Assembly (NCBI RefSeq): GCF_036226505.1
Contig: NZ_CP108484.1
Location: forward strand, 2,294,001 to 2,358,000
Direction: 5' to 3'
DNA: 64,000 nt
From: Kitasatospora sp. NBC_01246
GTDB taxonomy: Bacteria; Actinomycetota; Actinomycetes; Streptomycetales; Streptomycetaceae
Under the pieces are notes generated by a model that did not search any database, was not told the DNA's origin, and saw nothing but the letters and a program-made list of their open reading frames with translations. Numbering within the stretch: the stretch's first letter is position 1; every line of letters starts with the position of its first letter. Made by a program: the position numbers and the translations under genes. This document shows positions 42,244-50,351 of this stretch, one piece after another.

Positions 42244-43338
42244 ATGACCGAGGTGTTGTTGGCCGTCGGGACGGAGAAGGGCCTCTTTCTCGGCCGCAGC
42301 CGATCCCGGGCGGACTGGGAGTTCAGCGGGCCGCACTTCCCGATGAACGCGATCTACGCCGTCTCGATCGATCGCCGGGGCGGCCGGACCAGGCTGCTGG
42401 TCGGTGCGGACAGCAGCCACTGGGGCCCGTCGGTCTGGCGCTCCGACGACCTCGGCGCGAGCTGGTTCGAACCGGCGAAGCCGGCCGTCCGCTTCCCCGA
42501 GCACACCGGAGCGTCGCTCACCCGGGTCTGGCAGCTCCAGCCGGCCGGTGAGGAGGCGCCCGGCGTGGTCTACGCGGGCACCGAACCGGCGGCGCTGTTC
42601 CGCTCCGAGGACGGCGGCGAGACCTTCGCCCTGGTCGAGCCGCTCTGGAACCATCCGCAGCGGTCCGAATGGGGCGCCGGGTACGGCGGCCAGGGGCTGC
42701 ACACGATCCTCACCGATCCGCGCGACCCCGGACGCCTGCTCGTCGCCGTCTCCAGCGGCGGCGTCTACCGGAGCAAGGACGGCGGCGCGAGCTGGGAGCC
42801 CTCCAACACCGGGCTGCGCGCGGAGTTCTTCCCGGAGGAGAGCCAGTACCCCGAGTTCGGCCAGTGCGTGCACAAGATCGCACCGGACGCCGTCCGGCGG
42901 GACCGCCTCTACCTGCAGAACCACGGCGGCGTGTACCGCAGTGACGACGCGGGCGCGAGCTGGCGCTCCGTCACCGACGGCCTGCCCGCCGACTTCGGCT
43001 TCACCGTCGCCGCCCACCCGCGCCGGGCCGACACCGCCTACCTCTTCCCGCTCGGCGGCGCCGGCGACCGGATCCCCCCGGGCCGCCGCTGCCGGGTCTA
43101 CCGCACCGAGGACGGCGGGGACAGCTGGCAGCCGCTCGCCAACGGCCTGCCGGGCGAGGACCACTACGGCGTCGTCCTGCGCGACGCCCTGCGCACCGAC
43201 GACGCCGAACCGGCCGGGATCTACTTCGGCAACCGCACCGGCGAGGTCTACGGCAGCCCCGACGAGGGCGAGAGCTGGTCGCTGCTGCTCTCCCACCTGC
43301 CGGACGTGCTCTGTGTCAGGGCGGCGACGGTGTCGTGA
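42244..43338 (+). CDS. BNR/sialidase-like beta-propeller protein
   Basis: A 364-residue protein with repeated BNR/Asp-box motifs (SxDxGxxW): WRSDDLGASWFEP, RSEDGGETF, RSKDGGASWEP, RSDDAGASWRS, RTEDGGDSWQP and SPDEGESW. This predicts a beta-propeller related to exo-sialidases and WD40/YVTN proteins. No signal peptide is present, so it is cytosolic and probably not a classic glycosidase; annotations as exo-alpha-sialidase would be overconfident. ATG 42244 has no clear Shine-Dalgarno. It appears monocistronic. Actual function unknown. Confidence 0.85.
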   Translation: MTEVLLAVGTEKGLFLGRSRSRADWEFSGPHFPMNAIYAVSIDRRGGRTRLLVGADSSHWGPSVWRSDDLGASWFEPAKPAVRFPEHTGASLTRVWQLQPAGEEAPGVVYAGTEPAALFRSEDGGETFALVEPLWNHPQRSEWGAGYGGQGLHTILTDPRDPGRLLVAVSSGGVYRSKDGGASWEPSNTGLRAEFFPEESQYPEFGQCVHKIAPDAVRRDRLYLQNHGGVYRSDDAGASWRSVTDGLPADFGFTVAAHPRRADTAYLFPLGGAGDRIPPGRRCRVYRTEDGGDSWQPLANGLPGEDHYGVVLRDALRTDDAEPAGIYFGNRTGEVYGSPDEGESWSLLLSHLPDVLCVRAATVS

Positions 43339-43426
43339 CCGGACCGGGCAGGCAGACCCCGGCCACTTGATCCACGAACGGCCGCCCGACGAGCATGGCG
43401 GAGGCAGGACGGCTCTCGGAGATCGG

Positions 43427-44224
43427 ATGGACCGCGTGACAGAGATGGAACCCGACTGGGAGTTCGGGCGCGACGCCGACGGCCTTCCGGTCGTCCGCTA
43501 CCAGCGCGGCGAGCGGGAGGGCCGGCCCTGGGCCGGTCTGCTGGAGGTCATGGGCCCGGGGACACCCGGCGGCGAGGCCGTGAGCGCCGTCGACCCGGTG
43601 GAGTTCGTGCTGACGGACATGTCGGGCTGGGTCGTCTCCAGCCGGGTGGGCTTCGGCGAGCGGTTGCGGCGCCGCGGGGCCCGCCCGCTCCGGCTCGGGC
43701 ACACCATGCTGCGCGACCTCGCCGGTGATCCACCGCCGGCCGGATGGCCGGACTGGGCGCGGACCCCGCTCCGGGAGGGGTACCGCAGCGTGCCGTGCGA
43801 CCGCACCGCCGAGGAGCTCGCCCCGGCGCTGGGCGCCGCGTTCGGCCCCGGCCACCCCGACCACCGCCCCGACCACGACGAGCGGACCTCGCGGGAGGAA
43901 CTGCGCAGCCTGCTGGCCGGCGGGGTGGTCGGCCCCGTGCTGCCGTCCAGCGCCCTGGTCGTGGACGCGGACGACCGGGTCGTGGCCGGCGCCGTCGTGA
44001 CCGACTACGAGGGCCTGCCCTGGATCGCCCATGTCTTCCGGCACCCGGAGCTCGGCTACCCGGGGCTCGGCCGCGACCTGATGCGCCGGGTGATGGCCGA
44101 CCTCGCCGGCCGCGGGAACCCCGGGATGGGGCTGGCCGTCACCGAGGGCAACGCGGCCCGCCGGCTGTACGAGTCGCTCGGATTCCGGCTCACCAGGAGC
44201 ACGCTGACGGTCATCGTCCCCTGA
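43427..44224 (+). CDS. GNAT-family N-acetyltransferase, two-domain
   Basis: A 265-residue protein. The N-terminal 90 residues are a poorly conserved GNAT-like half (DWEFGRDADGLPVVRYQRG). The C-terminal half is a full GNAT domain with VFRHPELGYPGLGRDLMRRVM (acetyl-CoA loop, GLG in place of RGxGxG) and GLAVTEGNAARRLYESLGF. ATG 43427 is preferred because GGAG lies five bases upstream; later starts at 43436 and 43445 are possible. Substrate unknown. It converges on the EamA gene with only 23 bp between stops. Confidence 0.82.
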   Translation: MDRVTEMEPDWEFGRDADGLPVVRYQRGEREGRPWAGLLEVMGPGTPGGEAVSAVDPVEFVLTDMSGWVVSSRVGFGERLRRRGARPLRLGHTMLRDLAGDPPPAGWPDWARTPLREGYRSVPCDRTAEELAPALGAAFGPGHPDHRPDHDERTSREELRSLLAGGVVGPVLPSSALVVDADDRVVAGAVVTDYEGLPWIAHVFRHPELGYPGLGRDLMRRVMADLAGRGNPGMGLAVTEGNAARRLYESLGFRLTRSTLTVIVP

Positions 44225-44247
44225 GCCGCCCGGTGCTCGCCCGGCCG

Positions 44248-45132
44248 CTACGGACGGGCGAGCTCCAGCACGGCGATCCCGGCCAGGACGGTGGCGCTCG
44301 CGGTCATCCGCAGCCGCCCGAGCCGTTCGCGGAAGACCACGGTCGCGATCAGCGCGGCGATCACGATGCTCGTCTCGCGCAGCGCGGCGACGGCCGCCAG
44401 GCTGCCCCGGGACTGCGCCCAGACCACCAGCCCGTAGGCGGTCAGGGAGAGCACCCCGCCGACGATCCCCACCGGCACCACCGGGCCGGCCCCGACGAGC
44501 AGGCCGCGGCCCCGGCGGATCCGGGCGATCAGCGCCAGGCACGGCCCCTGGAGCAGGAAGAGCCAGGCCACGTAGCCGCCGACGGTGCCCGCGTGCCGGA
44601 CCCCGCTGCCGTCCAGCACGGTGTACGAGGCGATCATCACGCCGGTACCGGCGGCGGCGGTGAGAGCGGGCAGCTGCGCCCGCCCGGGTATCCCCCGGGC
44701 GAAGGCCAGCCCGATCAGGCCGCAGGAGATCACCAGCACGCCCAGCAGCTCGCCGCCGCCCAGGGCCTGGCCGAGCACCGTCACGGACAGCACCGCCACC
44801 AGCAGCGGCGCCGAACCCCGGGCGATCGGGTACATCTGCCCGAAGTCGCCGAGCTGGTAGGCGCGCAGCAGCAGGAGCTGGGAGGAGACCTGCATCGCCA
44901 CGGAGGCGAGGAGGTACGGCCAGGCCCCGGCGGCCGGCAGCGGGTTGAGCGCGACCAGGACCACCGCGCAGGCGGTGTAGGTGAGGTTGATCAGGGCGAA
45001 GCCGACCAGCTTGTCCCGGATCCGGTGGGCCAGCCCGTTCCAGACGGCGTGCAGGACCGCCGCGGTGAGGACGGCGACCGGCACGGCCGCCGCCGACCCA
45101 CCGCTCGGCAGCGCGGACGCGATTGCGGGCAT
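44248..45132 (-). CDS. EamA/DMT-family transporter
   Basis: A 294-residue, ten-helix drug/metabolite transporter with two EamA repeats (about 10-140 and 155-290). GDFGQMYPIARGSAPLLVAVLSV in the first and RGSLAAVAALRETSIVIAALIATVVFRERLG in the second are typical. Such proteins export metabolites or amino acids. The ATG ending at 45132 has GGAGGGGAG upstream. It is divergent from an RpiR/MurR regulator gene 53 bp away, with a TGGAAT-N3-ATTCCA site between, so it is likely under that regulator and may move a sugar or amino sugar. Confidence 0.9.
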   Translation of the reverse strand: MPAIASALPSGGSAAAVPVAVLTAAVLHAVWNGLAHRIRDKLVGFALINLTYTACAVVLVALNPLPAAGAWPYLLASVAMQVSSQLLLLRAYQLGDFGQMYPIARGSAPLLVAVLSVTVLGQALGGGELLGVLVISCGLIGLAFARGIPGRAQLPALTAAAGTGVMIASYTVLDGSGVRHAGTVGGYVAWLFLLQGPCLALIARIRRGRGLLVGAGPVVPVGIVGGVLSLTAYGLVVWAQSRGSLAAVAALRETSIVIAALIATVVFRERLGRLRMTASATVLAGIAVLELARP

Positions 45133-45155
45133 GGCGAAGCTCCCCTCCGACGGGC

Positions 45156-45170
45156 TGGAATAGAATTCCA
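45156..45170. promoter_or_regulatory. Palindromic operator between EamA and RpiR genes
   Basis: TGGAAT-AGA-ATTCCA is a perfect 6-3-6 inverted repeat between the divergent starts (24 bp from EamA, 15 bp from RpiR). It likely binds the RpiR protein and controls both promoters. Confidence 0.65.
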
Positions 45171-45185
45171 CGCTACCCTAGATCT

Positions 45186-46049
45186 ATGGAAGAGAGTTCC
45201 GAATTCTCGCCGCTGGAATCCCAGCTGGCCGCCCACATCCGCGCCCGCCTCGGCGAGCTGCGCGGCACCGAGGCGCGCGTCGCCCAGGTCGTCCTCGACC
45301 GGGGGGCCGATCTGGTGCACCTGAGCGTGAGCGACGTCGCCGAACTGGCCGGCACCGCCTCCTCCTCCGTGGTGCGGGCGTGCCAGCGGCTCGGCTTCAA
45401 GGGCTACCAGGAGCTGAAGATCGCGGCCGTCCGCCAGACCCCGGCCCCCGCGCCGGACCCCTCGGAGGAGGCGGACCCGGCGGCCCGCGCGCTGACCGAC
45501 ACCGTCCGCGCCGCCCGTGAGGCACTCGACGGGATCGCCACCACGCTGTCCGCGCAGGCCCTGCGGGCGGCGGCCGAGCTGCTGAACGCGGCCGACCGGG
45601 TCGTCCTGGTCGGCACCGGCCTCTCCGGCGCGGTCGTCCTGGACGCGGCCTACCGCCTGCGCGCCCTGGGCATCCCGGTCGACGCCCCCGCCGACCCGCT
45701 CACCGCGCAGCTGGCCGCCGCCGGGCTCCCGGCCACCGGGGTCTGCCTGGCCGTCAGCCACACCGGCGCGTCACCGACCGTGGTCGACACCGCCCGCCGG
45801 GCGCGCGACGCCGGCGCGAGCGTCGTCGCGCTCACCAGCTACGCCCGCTCGCCGCTGAGCGAGGCCGCCACCCACACGCTGGTCGCCGGCGGGCAGGACC
45901 TCGTCTTCGGCCTGGAGACCACCGCCAGCCGGCTGGTCCACCTGGCGGTGGTCGACGCGCTGACGCTGACCCTGCTGGCCCTGCGGGGGGAGGCGGCGGA
46001 ACGCGCGCTCAACCTCTCGGCGGACGTGACGGCCGATCACACCTACTAG
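45186..46049 (+). CDS. RpiR/MurR-family transcriptional regulator
   Basis: A 287-residue regulator. The N-terminal HTH_6 domain (about 12-85) shows [33 protein letters not shown]. The C-terminal SIS domain (about 125-260) shows [22 protein letters not shown] and [23 protein letters not shown], which binds a phosphosugar. The short gap to the EamA transporter suggests control of that gene and of itself. No sugar catabolic enzyme is adjacent, so the ligand cannot be guessed. A 12-bp hairpin follows. Confidence 0.92.
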   Translation: MEESSEFSPLESQLAAHIRARLGELRGTEARVAQVVLDRGADLVHLSVSDVAELAGTASSSVVRACQRLGFKGYQELKIAAVRQTPAPAPDPSEEADPAARALTDTVRAAREALDGIATTLSAQALRAAAELLNAADRVVLVGTGLSGAVVLDAAYRLRALGIPVDAPADPLTAQLAAAGLPATGVCLAVSHTGASPTVVDTARRARDAGASVVALTSYARSPLSEAATHTLVAGGQDLVFGLETTASRLVHLAVVDALTLTLLALRGEAAERALNLSADVTADHTY

Positions 46050-46055
46050 CGCCGG

Positions 46056-46085
46056 ACGGGCACCCGCGCCGGGGCGGGTGCCCGT
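46056..46085. terminator. Hairpin after RpiR gene
   Basis: ACGGGCACCCGC (46056-46067) pairs perfectly with GCGGGTGCCCGT (46074-46085) around six bases. A further GCGGGTGCCCGT follows at once, so an alternative pairing exists. The rest of the 226-bp gap is gene-free. Confidence 0.75.
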
Positions 46086-46275
46086 TCAGGCGGGTGCCCG
46101 TGCCGGGCGGGTCAGGCCTCCGAGGCCGGCCCGACCATCGCGCCGCCGCCCTCCGGCCGCGGGAGGCAGGCGGCGGCCGGACGCCCCCCGGGGAGGGCCG
46201 GCGCGTCCGGACTCCGGACACCGGTCGGTCCGGCGTCTTCGGGCCTGGTCAGCGGTGATGTGTAGGCTCGCGGGC

Positions 46276-47310
46276 ATGGCAAGGGTGACGCGGGACGACG
46301 TGGCGCGGGCGGCGGGAACGTCGACGGCGGTGGTCAGCTATGTGATCAACGACGGACCACGACCGGTGGCCGCGGCCACCCGCGCCCGTGTCCTGGCGGC
46401 GGTCGAGGAGCTGGGGTACCGGCCGAACCGGGTGGCCCAGGCGATGGCCCGCCGCCGGACCAACCTGATCGGCATGGTCGTGCCGGACGCCCGGCAGCCG
46501 TTCTTCGCCGGGCTCGCGCACATGGTCGAGCAGGCGGCGGCCGAGCGCGGCCGACTGCTGCTGATCGGCAACTCCGACTACGCCGACGAGCGGGAGGCGC
46601 ACTACATCCGGGCCTTCCTCGGCATGCAGGTGGACGGGCTGATCCTGGTCACCCAGGACCCGTCCGTCCCCGGGGTGGCCGGGTTCGAGGCCACCGACGG
46701 CACCCCCGTCGTACTGCTGCACCACCGGGCGGAGACCGAGACCGGCGCGGCCGTGGTCGCCGACGACGACGGCGGCGCCCGCGAGATGGTGCGCCACCTG
46801 CTGGCCCACGGGCACGCCGACGTCCACTGCTTCGGCGGGACGTTCGCGCTCAGCCCGAACGACCCGGTGACCTCGCGGACCGCCGGCTGGGCGGCCGCCC
46901 TGGCCGAGGCCGGGCTGCCCACCGACGGCCGGCTGACGCCCGCGCCCTTCGACCGCGTCCGGGCCCACGCCGAGGCCCTCGCCCTGCTGGCCCGGTCCGA
47001 CCGGCCGTCCGCCGTGTTCTGCGCGACCGACGACCAGGCGATCGGACTGCTGCGCGCCGCCGACGACCTCGGCATCCGGGTGCCGGAAGACCTCGCGGTG
47101 GCCGCCTTCGACGACATCGCCGAGGCCGTCATCGCCGGGCCGCCGCTCACCACCGTCGCCACCGCGCAGGGCGAGATGGCCCGGGCCGCCGTGGACCTGG
47201 TGCTGACCGCCAAGGCGAACGAGCAGCCCGTCCCGGCGGGCGCGCACACCTTCCCCGCCCGTCTGGTGATCCGCCGCTCCTGCGGCTGCCCGGGGGCGGC
47301 GGCCGCCTGA
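46276..47310 (+). CDS. LacI-family transcriptional regulator
   Basis: A 344-residue LacI/GalR regulator. The HTH and hinge helix are at residues 3-60 ([49 protein letters not shown]). A periplasmic-binding-protein-like sugar domain fills the rest ([58 protein letters not shown]). TAGGCT at 46263-46268 sits seven bases before ATG 46276 with no Shine-Dalgarno, so the mRNA may be leaderless. No sugar operon is adjacent; its targets are elsewhere. Confidence 0.92.
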   Translation: MARVTRDDVARAAGTSTAVVSYVINDGPRPVAAATRARVLAAVEELGYRPNRVAQAMARRRTNLIGMVVPDARQPFFAGLAHMVEQAAAERGRLLLIGNSDYADEREAHYIRAFLGMQVDGLILVTQDPSVPGVAGFEATDGTPVVLLHHRAETETGAAVVADDDGGAREMVRHLLAHGHADVHCFGGTFALSPNDPVTSRTAGWAAALAEAGLPTDGRLTPAPFDRVRAHAEALALLARSDRPSAVFCATDDQAIGLLRAADDLGIRVPEDLAVAAFDDIAEAVIAGPPLTTVATAQGEMARAAVDLVLTAKANEQPVPAGAHTFPARLVIRRSCGCPGAAAA

Positions 47311-47337
47311 GCCGGCGAGCCGCCCCGGAGCCGTCCT

Positions 47338-48126
47338 TCAGCTCCCCGCGGCCTGCGCGCCGGCGAGGAGGCCGGCGCCGGCGCCCAGGAAGTCGACCAG
47401 CAGCGCGTTGACCTCGTCGGGCCGCTCCAGGGCGGGCAGGTGGCCGGCCCAGGGCAGGTCGAGGCGGCGGGCACCGGCGATGCGCTCGGCGAGGTGGTCG
47501 GCGATCCGGCCGAAGTCGGCGAAGTCGTGCGCGCCGGTGACCAGCAGCGTGGGCGCCGTGACGGCGGCCGGGTCCGTCTCGACCCGGATCTGCGGGAAGT
47601 CCTCCTCGGCGGCCAGTTGGACGTCGAAGGCGTGCCGCTGCATCCGGCGCACCTGCTCCCTGACGGCCTCGCCCGCCTCGGGGCCCAGCCAGGTCCGCAC
47701 GTTGAGCTCGGTCGCTCCGGCGATGTCCCCCGCCTCGATCAGCGCGTCCTCGCGCTCGCCGAAGGCGCGGAGTTCGGCGCTCGGCTCCTGCCCGGCGAGC
47801 GCGGTGCAAAGCAGCGCGAGCGCCGTCACCCGGTCCGGCCATCGGGCCGCCAGCGCCAGCGCGACCCGGCCCCCGCCGGACGCCCCGACCAGTGCCGCAC
47901 GCTCGATCCCGAGCCGGTCCAGGAGGTCGACGACGTCCCGGGCGTTGTCGTACGGCCGGTCCGGGACGGGCGTCCCGCCGAAGCCCCGCAGGTCGCAGCG
48001 GACCACCCGGAAGCCCGCTCCGACCAGGGCGGGAACCTGCCCGTCCCACATCCGCCGGTCGCAGACCGTGGAGTGCAGCAGGACCACCGCCGGGCCGCTC
48101 CCGGCCACCTCATGAGAAATGATCAT
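47338..48126 (-). CDS. Alpha/beta hydrolase
   Basis: A 262-residue alpha/beta-hydrolase-fold enzyme of the 3-oxoadipate enol-lactonase/haloperoxidase-like group. AVVLLHSTVCDRRMWDGQVPAL is the oxyanion region, AALVGASGGGRVALALAARWP the nucleophile elbow (Ser about residue 93), DFADFGR near 205 supplies the acid region, and the His is in DLPWAGHLPALERP near 230. Substrate unknown. It converges with the LacI gene across 27 bp and is divergent from the next hypothetical gene. No clear operator is seen in its promoter region. Confidence 0.9.
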   Translation of the reverse strand: MIISHEVAGSGPAVVLLHSTVCDRRMWDGQVPALVGAGFRVVRCDLRGFGGTPVPDRPYDNARDVVDLLDRLGIERAALVGASGGGRVALALAARWPDRVTALALLCTALAGQEPSAELRAFGEREDALIEAGDIAGATELNVRTWLGPEAGEAVREQVRRMQRHAFDVQLAAEEDFPQIRVETDPAAVTAPTLLVTGAHDFADFGRIADHLAERIAGARRLDLPWAGHLPALERPDEVNALLVDFLGAGAGLLAGAQAAGS

Positions 48127-48247
48127 TGCGCCACCCTACGGATCGACCCGGCACGGCACACCCGATTTCGCCCCCGCACCGGCGCGCTCCGTCGGCGGCG
48201 TGCCCTACGGTGACCCCGTCCGCCCGCCCTGACCCCGGAGGTCCCCC

Positions 48248-48703
48248 GTGGCCCGGCTCCTCGTCCGCCCCGGCATCGATCCCGACGAGCCCGACGTGCC
48301 CGTCGTCGCCCTCCTCGTCGACCCCGACGGCCCGCCGGCCGAGCGCGCCGTCGCCCGGCTCGGCACCCACTGCTACGAGGGCGACGGCGTGCTCCACCTG
48401 GTGCGGACCGACGGTTGGGCCGAGCGCGCCCTGGCCGGTGACCGCCTGCTGGTCGAGGTCGCCGTGTACCCGGCGCCGCTCGACCGGGCCGGCGTGGACC
48501 TCGCGGCCTTCACCGGCCGCTCGTCCGTCGACCCGGAGGCCGTGCTGGTGCTCCGGGCCGGGGCCGCGGTGGAGCCGGAGCTGTACGCGCGGGCGGCGCC
48601 CGCGACGGTGGTGTTCACGGCGGGCCCGGACGAGACGCTCGACGACCTGCTCGCCGGCGGGGAGGCCTGGCCGATGGTGCTCGCGCCCCCGCCCGAGCAC
48701 TGA
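48248..48703 (+). CDS. Hypothetical protein
   Basis: A 151-residue protein I do not recognise. It is acidic, without signal peptide, membrane helix or cysteine motif, and begins ARLLVRPGIDPDEPDVPVVALLVDPDGPPAERAV. The coding pattern and a very good GGAGG six bases before GTG 48248 support it as a real gene. It stands between a hydrolase (divergent) and the SRPBCC/ArsR pair. Confidence 0.7.
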   Translation: MARLLVRPGIDPDEPDVPVVALLVDPDGPPAERAVARLGTHCYEGDGVLHLVRTDGWAERALAGDRLLVEVAVYPAPLDRAGVDLAAFTGRSSVDPEAVLVLRAGAAVEPELYARAAPATVVFTAGPDETLDDLLAGGEAWPMVLAPPPEH

Positions 48704-48762
48704 GCGCCGGACACCGGGGCGCGGGGCCGTGGGCGGCCCGCCGTCGAAGGCCGCATCGACGC

Positions 48763-48811
48763 GCAACCCTCCGGTTGCACTTGGCCGATCCACGTGCAAC
48801 TCTGGGGTTGC
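48763..48811. promoter_or_regulatory. Two ArsR-type palindromes upstream of SRPBCC-ArsR operon
   Basis: GCAAC-N6-GTTGC occurs at 48763-48778 and again at 48796-48811, with identical spacing and 33 bp apart, start to start. The second ends 31 bp before the SRPBCC start codon. The ArsR protein of the operon is the obvious binder. Confidence 0.75.
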
Positions 48812-48841
48812 AAACAGTTGGCAGCGACGAAGGAGTTCCCC

Positions 48842-49288
48842 ATGAGTGAGGACCGGATCGAGCGCGAGACCCTGATCGCGGCATCCCCGGAGCTGGTCTG
48901 GACCCTGGTGGCCCAGCCCGGGTTCTGGGTGGCCGAGGAGGCGAGCCTGGCCGGCACGGTGGCCCGCGAGGGCGAGTCGATGGTGGCGAAGAACCCCGAG
49001 TACGGGGTCTTCCCGGTGCGGGTCGAGAAGGTCGAGCCGCCGACCTACCTGGCCTATCGCTGGGCCAGCGCCTTCCCCGGCGAGGACCTGCGCGAGGACA
49101 ACAGCACCCTCGTGGAGTTCACGCTGACCCCGGAGGGCGCGGGGACGCGGCTGCGCGTGGTCGAGAGCGGGTTCGCCGCCCTGGCCGGCTCCGAGGAACT
49201 GCGCGGCAAGGCGGTCGAGGACAACTCCGGCGGATGGCCCCAGGTGCTCGACGCGCTCCGCAAGCGCGCCGAACAGCCGCCCGCGTGA
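48842..49288 (+). CDS. SRPBCC/AHSA1-domain protein
   Basis: A 148-residue START-like (SRPBCC, AHSA1) protein with a hydrophobic ligand cavity. IERETLIAASPELVWTLVAQPGFWV and VEKVEPPTYLAYRWASAFPGED are the family landmarks. ATG 48842 follows AAGGAG. It is coupled by a GTGA overlap to an ArsR-type regulator. SRPBCC-ArsR pairs are widespread: the SRPBCC protein is thought to bind the ligand and the ArsR protein represses the pair. Two palindromes precede the operon. Confidence 0.9.
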   Translation: MSEDRIERETLIAASPELVWTLVAQPGFWVAEEASLAGTVAREGESMVAKNPEYGVFPVRVEKVEPPTYLAYRWASAFPGEDLREDNSTLVEFTLTPEGAGTRLRVVESGFAALAGSEELRGKAVEDNSGGWPQVLDALRKRAEQPPA

Positions 49289-49346
49289 ACGACGGTGACC
49301 GCGGCGGCCCGGCCCGCGTGAGCGACGGGGGCCGCGGCGGCGCCGA
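49281..49346. repeat. 33-bp tandem duplication at the SRPBCC/ArsR junction
   Basis: Two copies of a unit near CCGCGTGAACGACGGTGACC are placed at 49281 and 49314. The unit is 33 bp long, so the duplication is in frame and gives two GTG starts for the ArsR gene (49285 and 49318). It spans the SRPBCC stop codon. Confidence 0.75.
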
Positions 49347-49707
49347 GCCGGTCGACGGTGTGCTCGCCGCCCTCGCCGACCCGACGCGGCGTCAGCTGCT
49401 GGACCTGCTGGCCGAACGGGGCGAGGCCACCGCGACCACGCTCGCCGAGCGGGTGCCCGTCTCGCGGCAGGCGGTGGTCAAGCACCTGGCCGTCCTGGGC
49501 GGTGCCGGACTGGTCACCGCCGCCCGGGCCGGCCGCGAGGTGCGGTACGCGGTCCGGCCCGCGGCGCTCGACGCGACGGCCCGGTGGATGGCGGCGCTCG
49601 CGACCGACTGGGACCGACGGCTGGCCGCCATCAAGCGCCTCGCCGAAGCGGCCGAGGCCGCCGAGCAGGAGGCCCGGCACGCACCGCGGCCGCCGGACGC
49701 GCGGTAG
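49285..49707 (+). CDS. ArsR-family transcriptional regulator
   Basis: A 140-residue winged-helix ArsR repressor, non-metal SRPBCC-linked type. VLAALADPTRRQLLDLLAERGEATATTLAERVPVSRQAVVKHLAVLGGAGLV is the HTH and GREVRYAVRPAAL the wing. No metal-binding CxC is present, which suits a small-molecule or protein partner. GTG 49285 overlaps the SRPBCC stop; the tandem duplication offers GTG 49318, which would shorten the flexible N-terminus by 11 residues. It probably binds the two GCAAC-N6-GTTGC sites upstream of the operon. Confidence 0.9.
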   Translation: MNDGDRGGPARVSDGGRGGAEPVDGVLAALADPTRRQLLDLLAERGEATATTLAERVPVSRQAVVKHLAVLGGAGLVTAARAGREVRYAVRPAALDATARWMAALATDWDRRLAAIKRLAEAAEAAEQEARHAPRPPDAR

Positions 49708-49751
49708 GGCCCGCGGCCGGGGCCCCGGGGCACGGCCCGGAGCTCCGGCCA

Positions 49752-50264
49752 CTACCGGAGTTCGTCGGCCAGCAGGTCCATCAGCAGGTTGTCGTGCCAG
49801 CTGCCGTCGGAGCCGCGTTCGTACTGGCGCATGATGCCCACCGGGCGGAAGCCGACCTTCTCATAGCAGCGGATCGCCGCCGCGTTGTCCGCCGCCGGGT
49901 CGATGATCAGGCGGTGGTAGTGGTGGTCGGCGACGAGGTGGCGGGCCAGCGTGCGGACGGCGTCGGTGCCCAGGCCGCGACCGTGGCGGGCCGGGTCGAG
50001 GTAGATGTCCATGCCCGCGTGGCGGTACTCGTCGTCGTTCTCGGCGTACCACTGGATGGCGCCGGCCACCTGACCCTCGACCAGGATCGCCAGGGTCTCG
50101 GTGCCCGGCTCCTTGAGGTCGGTGGCGACGGCGTCGGCGAGATCGTCGCCACCGCGCCAGCGGGCGAGGACCTCGGGCGTGCCGCGGATGGCCACGAGGG
50201 CCGGGATGTCCGCCTCCGCGGCGGGGCGGAGAGTGACCTGGGCGCCGTGCAGAATCGTCCCCAT
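49752..50264 (-). CDS. GNAT acetyltransferase, AAC(6')-like
   Basis: A 170-residue GNAT enzyme resembling aminoglycoside 6'-N-acetyltransferases and RimJ/RimL-like enzymes. VTLRPAAEADIPALVAI, GAIQWYAENDDEYRHAGMDIYLDPARHGRGLGTDAVRTLARHL (RHGRGLG is the acetyl-CoA loop) and IIDPAADNAAAIRCYEKVGFRPVG are all intact. Start at 50264 or 50273; neither has a Shine-Dalgarno. It may modify an antibiotic or a peptide amine, and resistance is possible but cannot be shown from sequence. Confidence 0.85.
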   Translation of the reverse strand: MGTILHGAQVTLRPAAEADIPALVAIRGTPEVLARWRGGDDLADAVATDLKEPGTETLAILVEGQVAGAIQWYAENDDEYRHAGMDIYLDPARHGRGLGTDAVRTLARHLVADHHYHRLIIDPAADNAAAIRCYEKVGFRPVGIMRQYERGSDGSWHDNLLMDLLADELR

Positions 50265-50351
50265 ATAGGGCATGTTTGCATGGAAAAGGGTGTTCGGCGA
50301 GCCTTTTTCGACGTTGCATTCACCCCCTCCCACCAGGGATGATTCGCCGCC

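Noticed and set aside
42244..43338. Secreted sialidase
   Set aside because: Asp-box repeats are clear, but there is no signal peptide and I cannot see the arginine triad or nucleophile Tyr of true sialidases.
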